Counted from the stretch's first letter, positions 21,301-26,410 are shown. The stretch is 64,000 nucleotides of DNA from Lactobacillus intestinalis (GCF_024397795.1 NZ_CP072983.1:806001-870000), one strand, 5' to 3'. The notes: generated by a model not told the origin, from the letters alone. Translations and numbers: made by a program.

Positions 21301-21667
21301 ACATGTAGAAAGATCAAGTTCCCATAGTCCAAAATTTGAAAGTTACGCTTATAATTCTCGTCTTGGTGCCTCCACGAATGGTGCTAGTGGACGCCAAGCA
21401 AGCGTAAAATCTGAATCAATTAACGGATTTACTTCTTCTAGCTCATTTTCACCATTGGCTGAAATTGGTCGTCAAGGTCAAATTAGAGCTAATAAAAATT
21501 TACGTTCAGAGTTAGGTAAGAATAATTCTGAAAATGTGAAGAATAACACTAATTCTAAGGAATTACCAGTAACTGGTGAAAAAGATAGTGAATTAGAAGC
21601 TCTTGGGATGATGGCTGCTAGTTTATCGTTGATCGGTTTAGCTGGGGTAAAGAAACGTAAACACTAG
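9371..21667 (+). CDS. Giant YSIRK/LPXTG adhesin with Rib-like and mucus-binding repeats (4098 aa)
   Basis: Cell-wall-anchored surface protein, intact over 12.3 kb. The N terminus has a YSIRK-type signal (DRFSIRKFSMGAASVLIGFF; cleavage near EEVNA). A charged Thr/Lys/Asn-rich stretch follows to about residue 270. A beta-helix-like adhesive domain (about 290-780) has repeated asparagine/threonine/glycine turns. Immunoglobulin-like modules run to about 1840. Two blocks of an approximately 80-residue Rib-like repeat follow, about 1900-2170 (3 copies) and 2810-3480 (about 8 divergent copies), each ending in a motif like FxDGSxTTVxIPVxV. MucBP/Muc_B2-like segments lie at about 2500-2800 and 3500-3620, and YPDG-type repeats at 2180-2420 and 3740-3970. 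LPVTG is at 4065-4069, followed by a hydrophobic segment and KKRKH for sortase A. It probably binds mucin or host glycans; the ligand is unknown. Confidence 0.93.
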   Translation: MLSKNNYQERLRKMEARQDRFSIRKFSMGAASVLIGFFFIGMSNGEEVNADTLAKPDQGNGHPEQASGQSAETKIPKKVIVDKGNTLIADRDAVSLNKAEQAAVNNKTALKQNSVEKAQTETVNKNQASQKTQEEVKQTPNETSVKTIDQTATSKTPVNDNKQEVAAAQKVQQAAVRDTNKTAVTNTNNASIQSKTETAALTDKNEPKNAPTNNDQMVKESDKKTPNITVDPEVAAFQKEYQDLQTNFDKLSADERTQRAAKIQADYEKMSTQAKTQFALANGVNQQLYSVNNGVADVSTFADFTKALCDKNVTTINMTGDITAADNQSALKSGTTSGIVADLQGLKTYEMAADYSFGSEYNDIARTITINGNNHTLDMNKWTITFSRQNYGDNPWDFTFKNMTFKTNAENASYGPLYFFHTKDWKATRKSIYSTDLAKTNVTFDNVKIEAGQALMASQVNTIFSGNTTLSTTYSKPTVNSANITVADNSTLNASGGTTILDASNTLTIGNNAKVTMSTNGQDLVGKDINVGTNATLNLTDSENTDLGNFANNAITFTDKMNIGDGATININTGDAKPDSSVSVHDVRGIYGNTDTPEKAATLSIGKNAHINMSMGTGHSTAILTDNMDVDEGTQIFITTKQDNNNRMDKNDVRFGADPDFNHYAPITMAFDSDGELHLKNGAKLQVIRDTQNAKAITPMISFGNGGDGRRQIGITTGFISPRYYTLTVDGGATLDLQDDTSSQGIANYNWNYSGYLDSNAQKNIFYPGMISMFGTNSMDTVQLGSEVSDGKYVAPAYINLQRRGNQWGRLLNLEGKAIPGKFLWNPNPLNWAKNIQNIAILYGDAPLAQWNGTNKTATPNNAWNIEELATQNGGGDSSANYVPADLSELTNDGFVFNKGAQNVSLGQSNGIVVMPGNSNEKNSYATYSDTNGTNGEVTGNKQNLMRLQSLLDNFNWWKARRISYGTDLLKTDSDHGVTISPSDLCTPTVAPQTYTEGKYENNAQDFANNKVIIGVTDASGKQLSTDLDKIISKEQWGIDWTHTEFKNILDHNGKIDQAKLAALNKIDGKSDTQAYDDTVEYNAYNSLIESINNPDGSSGYDPTKTQFKLSDSTKEEQTYNIPMTVTFSDGTTNVTLVPVTVKKAKQTTLYQPSYTTQTVEQGKTATVTAPSFKFVTNNADGTITYTDAKAPADVTYALTDSAIKPDFATLNSDGTITLAPTTSDAVGVYSIPVTVTYADKSTDNISALVDVTDGKSTVIWGKTNLDGSVKGAVVVKPGTDTIHKTSDTSSSIDSLDPKKAVSEIDIYTADANDSTKLDQTAYTYGNGDYVDSEKNSIGDVSVNYADTAKQLDTTSDDSTTLPITVTFGTTSLPAENGIINNGAETRLSENVNFAGAGAILGSQINLPKGYDVTKDPEGYFTSNHLATLIDHSALDKIDPAFKVTGYSLVDTPDTSSVKAEELTVRISFADKVGGNPTYLDVKIPNGINVTTGDAGQYNPTYADTVDSKQQAVTVTPSFGNNKPTDANYTLGQTSEQNLPAAMKQYIHVNSTTGEITIDQEAMSDTASYEIPVVVTYKDGTHDNAVAKVYEVKGKDVTDPTFASDAISNFENLPSGATAKWETAPDPHKYLQKATVDVTLPDNQTTTVTVNVTNTNALKPNTTTVYGQDTTTTITLDTPNYHKTSTNNTPAAPRVSKVTIVSDKGVTTTYNLSSDGKTYMSTDGKKSFSADQITTVWAKGYTLNTNASNFSTDGSQTTLVPVKTDKTSDEWDGTHNSKYRVDITLSGDAMTISGIPDGDAGWCNVYANIYGAKAASASNANKQLKAVQNVDSSLADPSAYVDTTDLTKEHNSEVENVTWDTKPDLTKAAKNVSGNVDINFADGSKLTIPVTIDVTQSDANKFETDNTDKNPLTQTISVHKGDTVAAGDAIKGFSDATKTKYGIVADGTQFNEAVSTTDVGIVPYAATVKFADGSSTTINIPVKVYTDKSNFDDANKNNALTQEITEKMGSVVADTDAIKGFAPEVITKYAIVSTGDNAPKFTATIDTSKVTTTATDYEATVTFTDGSTTTVKIPVKIVASDASAFDNDNQDNALVKQITWGKGTTHKASEAINGIITKQGQTDYHVTGASFTRVPATDAVHAAQDFAATVSFEDGTTTTVEIPVAITDNASDDKSIMPNPIVIIVDSGTTPQTPDPKNGVKDPNAPQGTKYQWKETPTVPDPGDQPTSPTVVVKYPDGTQKEVSTTIVTDYKPEITTITTPKDVAPSADKGISNLNKGRGYPTSVTWKTTPDVSQVGPTTETATVSYANGVTQEVTIPITVVKNDSETYNPQATKDPVKTPQKTQVDPSKVVDPSTLPTDPNDKPTITWTDSKKVPDPTKPGTQPANVDVTYPDGTVDRVQGKVTVEATPEIGTISTDQNIVPDLTNSTNAKKVVTNLKASDDLTADGYPTRVKWTTTPDVSKTGQTTSNVTITYNDGYITKANVSINVIGVEDGKEKVNQKDSDVYKDFTRTITVDGTARPIQHVILTRIKYTDTSKPAGQQVSYSDWVSDNASFAEVDVSKAGYSASAVDGSGKPITLTSDGKVPSEAIALDDASVEKHAANEVIKVTHTANAQSITINYVDTNSGDKVDSQIISGVTDGQAKIKSALTIPDGYQLNADDKVPETYTFKASDNNPITVKVDKINTVDPDPTHKGDPDQNDLFETITRTITYTNPTTNKPVTVTQGVDFERSKKVNNTTGDVISYDDWTLVDSNKSSWDAYNVPTFTDYTVSAKDDAGNSVDITSGQIAGQTVTANTANTTITLTYSETDAGKFKDKNKDNSQVQTILATQNSDPTKINASDGIKDLPKDASVAFDNGVVIDTKTLGTTSYPATITFADNTTAKVEIPVKVYNDATIFNDDNAKTPLTQTITEKQGTDVDPTDAINGFSTNVITKYSIDTSNFNEKIDTSAVTSTPVSYAATVYFKDGSHTTVKIPVQIVASAASQFNDAIKKDATIVQGIMVNKYDTVAKSDALKGIKNPATYNVTTANFDGDIDTSVVGKKTYPAVLTFKDGSTTTLQMPVTVNESQASKFKDNYKTETQVIEELLNSQVPAADAMKGIKNAVEIGATGAKFNYDVDTSVLGSKDYDATVSFSDDSSTIVPITVKVVSLADKFDDSADLTAVTRKIGETVKSTDAIEGVVDASKHGVQSAVFNEDVPTNEQGSNPYDATLTFIDGSKKDVKITVNVGANEASTFNKAQLVPLVKIPVGTKIDSADTTNAQVALKDPSQIGKTITGIQYVNVLDTSKPRNVFETPIKITFKDSSTKTLEQAIQITSEADNYTGTPQNIDILHNTTIDPENTNNAKGAATDPDNTIDHIQFVDPKDIDPSTLSKQTAPAAITFKDGSTKTISVPVMIIPNDADKFSPSDLNKPITVKKNTPIKKGDEVLGAINNDKQAQDNVKSVTYETVPDTTVPGTTYPAVKVTFNDGSSITTNLPVVVSTTKTGNPYQAGTQGVNDASNYYIYREIMIHRPDSDQEDIVTQVIHFIRKDKNGNSSYTTNGKIMYVPWTVADSDGNSTGTTTAHFKEYRVPTVADYTPNESSIADEEVDGDPYGATPVSKDRAQVEKVDINYSFDMNQISMTYLAVPASFTPGNNLFLQLAAYDNKTGKQIKLPKSVKFEAKSLPAGVKLDEQTGSLTVPKGMQVGKNQVQVMAVAQTGQKEVDAQLNVVNNNSNTGQTTPITPVNPTPITPSTSTTPTKQTDADKFAPQTQDITTTVDDLPDASSAISNLDSLPSGSQASWQTAPEVSESGSKTANIVVTYPDGSQDTTSTTVIVAEKTPEKKSLVPVGQKIKTKKNVLPKPIKGIKNRKLMPVGTKYAWKKKPNVSKVGTIKAIVKVTYPNGKKFNIKVKIVVSDVIKTHTSTTVDHLPSASSMLENAPEGTKAHWIKKPDVSKPGQAKGTIGIDYPNGQKEKKDIFISVKPGNSLSMNSAKHVERSSSHSPKFESYAYNSRLGASTNGASGRQASVKSESINGFTSSSSFSPLAEIGRQGQIRANKNLRSELGKNNSENVKNNTNSKELPVTGEKDSELEALGMMAASLSLIGLAGVKKRKH

Positions 21668-21682
21668 ACAAAGCCTTAATAT

Positions 21683-21721
21683 AAAAGGAGTTAAACAGTA
21701 GTTGTTTAACTCCTTTTTTTT
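21683..21721 (+). terminator. Terminator of the giant adhesin gene
   Basis: AAAAGGAGTTAAACA / TTGTTTAACTCCTTTTTTT, a strong 14-bp stem with a 4-base loop and T tail. Confidence 0.9.
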
Positions 21722-21793
21722 ATGTTAAACTTGAGATATAATTCACAAGGTATGGTAAGTGCACTACTTTAAATTTATAAAAAATAATTTGTT

Positions 21794-21834
21794 TTTTTAA
21801 AATATTGAAAAACTGAAAGCGCTTATTGTATAAT
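21794..21834 (+). promoter_or_regulatory. mdh-rraA-citT promoter with cre box and shared operator motif
   Basis: The -35 TTGAAA (21805-21810) and -10 TATAAT (21829-21834) are 18 bp apart. A cre box TGAAAGCGCTTATT (21814-21827) fills the spacer, so CcpA binding should block RNA polymerase. The 18 bases at 21794-21811 (TTTTTAAAATATTGAAAA) match the fumC operator candidate at 16 of 18 positions. The genes therefore look repressed by sugars and possibly controlled together with fumC-frdA. Confidence 0.68.
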
Positions 21835-21879
21835 AGTTTGTGTAAAGAAGAACAAGTTGTTTTTATGAAAGGACTTATT

Positions 21880-22809
21880 ATGAGTAGAAAAGTATTACTT
21901 GTCGGTGATGGTGCTGTTGGTTCAACTTTTGCAAATGATTTATTGCAACACGTTGACTTAGATGAATTAGTAATTTGTGATGTCGCTAAAGATCGTCCTG
22001 TTGGTGATTCAATGGACCTTGAAGATATTACTCCATTTGTTGGTGAAACTAACATCCACCCAGGTGAATATTCAGATGCTAAGGATGCAGATATCGTAGT
22101 TATTACTGCTGGTGTTCCAAGAAAACCAGGCGAAACTAGACTTGATCTTGTTAACAAGAACGTCAACATTTTGAAGAGTATTGTAAAGCCAGTTGTGGAT
22201 TCAGGCTTTAAGGGTGTCTTTGTAGTTTCTGCAAATCCAGTTGATATTTTAACCACTTTAACTCAAAAGTTGTCAGGATTTCCTAAGAATAGAGTTATTG
22301 GTACTGGTACTTCACTTGACTCAGCTCGTCTTCGTGTTGAACTTGCTAAGAAGCTTAATGTTCCAGTTGATAAGGTTAACTCAATGGTTTTAGGTGAACA
22401 CGGTGACACCAGTTTTGAAAACTTTGATGAATCACTTGTAAATGACAAGCCACTTCGTGATTATAGCGAAATTAACGATGAAGTTTTAAGTGAAATTGAA
22501 GCTGATGTTCGTAAGAAGGGTGGAAAGATCATCTCTAACAAAGGTGCTACTTTCTACGGTGTGGCAATGATGCTTACTCAAATTGTGAAAGCTGTTTTGA
22601 CTAATCAAGCAATTTGCATGCCATTGTCTGCACCGATTAATGGTGAATATGGTATTAAGCATGACCTTTACTTGGGTACCCCAACTGTTATCAACGGTGA
22701 AGGGATTAGCGCTGTTATTGAAACTAAGCTTTCCGAAGAAGAAACTAAGAAAATGCTTAATTCCGCAGATAAGATGCAAGAAGTTCTTGATGGAGTTAAT
22801 TTAGACTAA
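21880..22809 (+). CDS. Lactate/malate dehydrogenase-fold enzyme with Arg in the specificity loop; probable malate dehydrogenase
   Basis: NAD-dependent 2-hydroxyacid dehydrogenase (309 aa). The start at 21880 has GAAAGGA 7 bases upstream; longer in-frame starts lack this. The Rossmann motif is GDGAVGSTFA. Asp168/Arg171 equivalents are in SLDSARLR and the catalytic His is in GEHGDTS. The active-site loop reads AGVPRKPGETRLDLV: the position equal to Gln102 of lactate dehydrogenases is Arg. Arg there is the malate dehydrogenase residue, and Gln102Arg is the classic change that turns a bacterial LDH into an MDH. The rest of the loop is LDH-like. With the carrier, fumarase and citrate lyase genes around it, reduction of oxaloacetate to malate is the best call. 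A 2-hydroxyisocaproate-type or other 2-keto acid dehydrogenase remains possible. Confidence 0.82.
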   Translation: MSRKVLLVGDGAVGSTFANDLLQHVDLDELVICDVAKDRPVGDSMDLEDITPFVGETNIHPGEYSDAKDADIVVITAGVPRKPGETRLDLVNKNVNILKSIVKPVVDSGFKGVFVVSANPVDILTTLTQKLSGFPKNRVIGTGTSLDSARLRVELAKKLNVPVDKVNSMVLGEHGDTSFENFDESLVNDKPLRDYSEINDEVLSEIEADVRKKGGKIISNKGATFYGVAMMLTQIVKAVLTNQAICMPLSAPINGEYGIKHDLYLGTPTVINGEGISAVIETKLSEEETKKMLNSADKMQEVLDGVNLD

Positions 22810-22831
22810 TTTCTTAAAGGGAGAAATTTAG

Positions 22832-23530
22832 ATGCCTGTTGGAAAGAGAATTTACTTAAAGCGTAATTTGCCAGATCCTAAAGTGATTGAAGGGTTTAAA
22901 CATATTCCTGCTTCTAATACTGCTGACTGTATGGAACGTAATTGTGCCATGCATCCCCGTGTGAAGTTGATGTCTAAACCTGACAGCGAAATGGTAGGAC
23001 CTGCTTTTACGATCCATACTCGAGCAGGAGATAATTTGGCAATTTATGCGGCTTTAAGATATTGTCATCCTGGTGATGTCCTTGTCATCGATGATGAAGG
23101 CGACAATACGCGCTCTTTAATTGGGGAAGTTATGATGTCATATTTACGCGATCAAAAGAAGATTGCGGGAATTGTTATTGACGGTCCTATTCGTGATATT
23201 GATAATTTACAAAATTGGAAATTGCCAATTTATGCACGTAGTACGACTCCAGGTGGTCCTTATAAAGATGGTCCCGGCGAAGTGAATATTCCGATTTCAT
23301 GCGGAAATGTGAGCGTTAATCCAGGAGATGTCATCTTAGGGGATGCCGATGGAGTAATCTGTATTCCGCGCAAAGATGCCGCTGGTGTTTTACCCAAGGC
23401 ACAAGCTTTTCATAAAAAGGATGAAGAAAAGCAGATCGCCTTTAGTAAAGGTGATGTAGACCTTAGATGGGTTGATAAATCCTTAAAGGATAAGGGATTC
23501 GACATTATTGATGATATTTATCGTCCTTAA
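22832..23530 (+). CDS. RraA-fold protein (HMG aldolase/oxaloacetate decarboxylase-like)
   Basis: RraA/MenG-fold family (232 aa). Visible family blocks are PASNTADCMER, AGDNLAIYAAL, PGDVLVIDDEGD, GIVIDGPIRDIDNL (the substrate Arg and metal-binding Asp region) and PGDVILGDADGVICIP. Members with this R-D pair are divalent-metal aldolases acting on 4-hydroxy-4-methyl-2-oxoglutarate and often decarboxylate oxaloacetate. RNase E inhibition is not relevant to this organism. It lies 22 bases after the dehydrogenase with GGGAG upstream and 20 bases before the carrier, so an oxaloacetate-handling role is plausible. No oxaloacetate decarboxylase of the OadA or malic enzyme type is in the window. The specific reaction is inference. 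Confidence 0.72.
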   Translation: MPVGKRIYLKRNLPDPKVIEGFKHIPASNTADCMERNCAMHPRVKLMSKPDSEMVGPAFTIHTRAGDNLAIYAALRYCHPGDVLVIDDEGDNTRSLIGEVMMSYLRDQKKIAGIVIDGPIRDIDNLQNWKLPIYARSTTPGGPYKDGPGEVNIPISCGNVSVNPGDVILGDADGVICIPRKDAAGVLPKAQAFHKKDEEKQIAFSKGDVDLRWVDKSLKDKGFDIIDDIYRP

Positions 23531-23550
23531 GTAAAAAAAGAGAATATGAT

Positions 23551-25023
23551 ATGAAAACATTAGAGAAAGTAAACTATAAAGGCTTTATCTGGCCTTTGGT
23601 AGTAGGAATAGTTCTGTGGTGTATTACTCCTTGGCGCCCAAGCGGACTTACTCCGCAGGCATGGGAAATGTTTGCAGTCTTCGTAGCAACCATCGTTGGC
23701 TGTATTACTAAACCTTTGCCAATTGGTGGTACAACACTTGTTGGATTAGTATTTACCGTTTTGCTTGGACTAGCACCAATGAAAGATGTGGTTAATCCAA
23801 AAACTGGTGTAGTAATGAACCAAGGTGTTCTGAGTTCATTTGGTAACTCCGCTGCCTGGTTGATTGCTATGGCCTTCATTATGGCTCACGGGATTAGCAA
23901 AACTGGTCTAGGTAACCGGATCGCCTACATTATGATTCAAAAATTCGGTAAGAAATCACTTGGTATTGGTTATGCGATTACTGGATTGGAATTGATTTTA
24001 GGTGCTTTGATTCCATCTAACTCTGCTCGTACTGGTGGGGTAGTTTGGCCAGTAGTTCAATCAATTTCAGAAGAAGGTTATCATTCAGAACCACATAGCC
24101 CATCTCGTAAAAAGATCGGTGCCTACATTGACTTTACAGCATTTCATGCCAATATTTTGTCAACAGCGCTATTTATTACAGGTGCGGCGCCTAACATGGT
24201 AGCTCAACAGCTTGCTGCTCAAAAAGGCTACCAAATGACGTGGGCTGGCTGGTTCTTCACAGCAGTTGTACCAGTTGCTGTTGCAACCTTAATTATTCCA
24301 TATGTAATTTATAAGATTTATCCACCTGAAATTACTGAAACTCCAGATGCTAAAAAGTGGGCTGAAGATAAGCTTGAAGCAATGGGTCCAATGTCTGTCC
24401 CAGAAAAGATCATGACAGCAGTCTTCTGCTTGTCAATTATTCTTTGGGTATTGTCTGGATTCTTTAAGATTCCACAACTTGATGCAACATTTGTCGCATT
24501 CTTAGCTGTTGCACTTCTTTTGATCACTGGGGTTTTGACAATGAAGGATGCCTTAGCAGAAACTGGTGCTTGGAACATTTTGATTTGGCTATCAATTTTG
24601 ATGTTCATGGCTGGTAAGCTTATCTCTTATGGCTTTATTGGCTGGTTCTCAAAGTTGGTTCAAAACGGACTTCAGGGAATTAGTTGGGGACTCGTATTAG
24701 GTGCCTTAGTACTTTTGATGTTCTATACTCACTACTTCTTTGCTAGTGGTACTGCCCACATGACTGCTTTATATTTGCCATTCTTGTCAGTAGCTGTTGC
24801 AACTGGTGCTCCACTTGGTCTTAGTGCAATGCTTTTGGCCTTCACTGGTGCAATCAACGCTTCAACTACTCACTATGCTAATGGTCCAGCATCTATTTTG
24901 GCCACAACGGGTTATGTAACTCAGAAGGAATGGTGGAAGATGAACTTTGTTTTAGGTTTGATCTACTTAGCCATTTTCGGATTTATTGGTACAGCATGGA
25001 TGAAGATCATCGGTGTTTGGTAA
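23551..25023 (+). CDS. DASS-family anion carrier (citrate/dicarboxylate transporter)
   Basis: Divalent-anion:sodium symporter/antiporter family (490 aa) with about 12 hydrophobic segments. The first substrate-site motif region is SNSARTGGVVWP, compared with SNT in many DASS proteins. The second half has GTAHMTALYLPFLSVA and NASTTHYANGPASILATTGY, typical of the CitT/TtdT/plastid 2-oxoglutarate-malate branch. Members exchange citrate, tartrate or malate for succinate. As the last gene of mdh-rraA-carrier it probably brings in a di- or tricarboxylate and may expel succinate in exchange. I do not assign citT because the substrate is not proven. Confidence 0.87.
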   Translation: MKTLEKVNYKGFIWPLVVGIVLWCITPWRPSGLTPQAWEMFAVFVATIVGCITKPLPIGGTTLVGLVFTVLLGLAPMKDVVNPKTGVVMNQGVLSSFGNSAAWLIAMAFIMAHGISKTGLGNRIAYIMIQKFGKKSLGIGYAITGLELILGALIPSNSARTGGVVWPVVQSISEEGYHSEPHSPSRKKIGAYIDFTAFHANILSTALFITGAAPNMVAQQLAAQKGYQMTWAGWFFTAVVPVAVATLIIPYVIYKIYPPEITETPDAKKWAEDKLEAMGPMSVPEKIMTAVFCLSIILWVLSGFFKIPQLDATFVAFLAVALLLITGVLTMKDALAETGAWNILIWLSILMFMAGKLISYGFIGWFSKLVQNGLQGISWGLVLGALVLLMFYTHYFFASGTAHMTALYLPFLSVAVATGAPLGLSAMLLAFTGAINASTTHYANGPASILATTGYVTQKEWWKMNFVLGLIYLAIFGFIGTAWMKIIGVW

Positions 25024-25034
25024 AGTTGATTTGA

Positions 25035-25068
25035 AAATACAGGTTAGTTTTGACTAGCCTGTATTTTT
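25035..25068 (+). terminator. Terminator after the DASS carrier
   Basis: AATACAGGTTAG / CTAGCCTGTATTTTT hairpin (one G-T pair) with a T tail. Confidence 0.82.
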
Positions 25069-25426
25069 GTTTGGAGTAGAAATTGAAATTTGATAAAGTG
25101 GGGGATAAAATTTGTGGGATGAACAAGATGATTGAGAATGAGTGAAACATTGTTACTTTAATTTTTGTTATTTTAGCTGTGATCCCTCTGTAGTTTAAGT
25201 TAATGTATAAATTCATGGAGATAATTATTGTTGGTCTGTTCTTCTTTTTGAATGATCCCCTCACTCAATATTTAACTGGTTTTAAAAGAAAAACTATATT
25301 TTAAATTTGTTTCTAGGAAATATCTTAGCTAGAATTTTATGCAATGTATTATAATACTGAGGATACTTGGTAGCAAAAACTTTATGAAAAGGAAGAACTA
25401 AAATTTTATATTATCGAATCTATATA
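25069..25426. other. Gene-poor interval before the small-peptide locus
   Basis: No supported gene. A 29-codon frame at 25215-25304 (MEIIIVGLFFFLNDPLTQYL...) has a hydrophobic start but no recognisable ribosome site, and I do not call it. A leftward frame overlapping the carrier end looks like a shadow. Confidence 0.5.
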
Positions 25427-25468
25427 AAAATAAAAGAACTTCTAACTATATAGAAATTCTTTTATTTT
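25427..25468. terminator. Terminator for the leftward vanZ-peptide unit
   Basis: AAATAAAAGAA / TTCTTTTATTT hairpin with T-rich ends on both strands. On the minus strand it directly follows the small peptide gene. Confidence 0.72.
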
Positions 25469-25470
25469 GT

Positions 25471-25701
25471 TCATGAACCAGATCCAGAACCAGAACTGCT
25501 AGTAACTTTTAAAGTTATGGTTCGGTTTTTGTTTAAGTAATGCCATACACCGTTGGACTTTCCGCTTGAAATTCCGTTTCCACTTCCATGAACTTTATAG
25601 TGTGCATAAACCGATTGGGATGCTGCAAGTACCGCATTCGTAGAAGTTGCTAAACCTAGAAAAGTAGCTCCCGCAAAAATTATAAATTTTATCTTTTTCA
25701 T
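25471..25701 (-). CDS. Small secreted Gly/Ser-rich peptide (bacteriocin-like, unassigned)
   Basis: A 76-residue protein with a clear signal peptide (MKKIKFIIFAGATFLGLATS, cleavage likely after VLAA) and a mature part of about 48 residues. The mature part is rich in Tyr, Gly, Ser and Lys (SVYAHYKVHGSGNGISSG... NGVWHYLNKNRTITLKV) and ends in SSSGSGSGS. It has no cysteine and no double-glycine leader. The pattern (VY..Y, G..NG, GVW) faintly recalls lactococcin 972-like peptides, but I would not assign that family. The start has GGGGATGG upstream on the minus strand. It lies 25 bases downstream of vanZ and is likely co-transcribed. Function unknown. Confidence 0.7.
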   Translation of the reverse strand: MKKIKFIIFAGATFLGLATSTNAVLAASQSVYAHYKVHGSGNGISSGKSNGVWHYLNKNRTITLKVTSSSGSGSGS

Positions 25702-25726
25702 AAATCCATCCCCGTATAATATAATT

Positions 25727-26305
25727 TTATTGTCTAATTACAGTTATTTCTTGATTAAAGAAAATATTTAAAAATTTAAAGAATGCCCAACCTACTAATG
25801 TACCCAGAGAATTTAGAATCAAGTCATTTACATCAAAAGTTCGATTTCCAAGGTAGAAGAAACTTAATATTAATTGCAAGCTTTCTATAGTTAAAGAACT
25901 GCAAAAAACTAATAAAAAGTTTGATCTTAATTTGGCAAATCGTGAGCTGAATACAGCTGCAAAAAATGATAATGGAGCTAATAATAAGATATTTCCTATT
26001 AATTGAATCGGCATATGACTACTTAAAATACTTATTTTAGTATTTATAAAAAGTTGTTTACCAAAACCAAGGGTATAGACCTTTGTTCCACTTCCGAATA
26101 ACGGTATTGGAAATAAAGTAATGGATAGTAAAATCCAAATATAAATTAAAAATAATCCATAAATTATATCCTTCTTCCATTTAATCTTTTTAGCTCGAAT
26201 CTGTTTAATAATTGGAATTAGAAAGAAAATTAAGATTATAGGAAGTAAAAAACTACCATTTAATTGAATCGGAGCTACATACCACTTATTATTGATTAAC
26301 ACCAT
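25727..26305 (-). CDS. VanZ-family membrane protein
   Basis: Integral membrane protein (192 aa) with five hydrophobic segments. VanZ-family marks are QLIGNILLLAPLSFFAAVF, the SLTIESLQLIL block and RTFDVNDLILNSLGTLVGW, with the conserved Asp-Asn pattern in the last. VanZ itself gives low teicoplanin resistance, but most family members have unknown roles. The gene is followed by the small secreted peptide and is divergent from the hypothetical gene at 26411, with a near-perfect palindrome between them. A role in envelope change or self-protection linked to the peptide is possible, by context only. Confidence 0.8.
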   Translation of the reverse strand: MVLINNKWYVAPIQLNGSFLLPIILIFFLIPIIKQIRAKKIKWKKDIIYGLFLIYIWILLSITLFPIPLFGSGTKVYTLGFGKQLFINTKISILSSHMPIQLIGNILLLAPLSFFAAVFSSRFAKLRSNFLLVFCSSLTIESLQLILSFFYLGNRTFDVNDLILNSLGTLVGWAFFKFLNIFFNQEITVIRQ

Positions 26306-26343
26306 TTGACTAAATATTCCTTTCTTCTTTGGTAAATTTGTAG

Positions 26344-26369
26344 ATTAAAATTACATATGTGATTTTAAT
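26344..26369. promoter_or_regulatory. 26-bp near-perfect palindrome in the divergent vanZ/hypothetical promoter region
   Basis: The arms are ATTAAAATTACAT and ATGTGATTTTAAT, 12 of 13 positions paired with no spacer (centre ACATATGT). It lies 38 bases from the vanZ start and 41 bases from the 26411 start, so a dimeric repressor bound here could control both directions. The regulator is unknown. Confidence 0.6.
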
Positions 26370-26410
26370 ATATTTTTTGATATTTTATTCCTTATGAAAA
26401 GGGTGAAAAT

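Noticed and set aside
21720..22256. Leftward 178-residue protein over the mdh start
   Set aside because: It overlaps the promoter and the conserved dehydrogenase N terminus and has no motif; a shadow.
21880..22809. Ordinary L-lactate dehydrogenase
   Set aside because: The specificity position is Arg, not Gln, and the operon context is dicarboxylate metabolism.
25215..25304. 29-residue hydrophobic toxin-like frame
   Set aside because: No ribosome site, promoter or terminator, and no match to Fst/Ldr-type toxins that I can see.
25471..25701. Lactococcin 972 family assignment
   Set aside because: Only a weak resemblance of spacing (VY..Y, GVW); the conserved pattern cannot be confirmed by eye.
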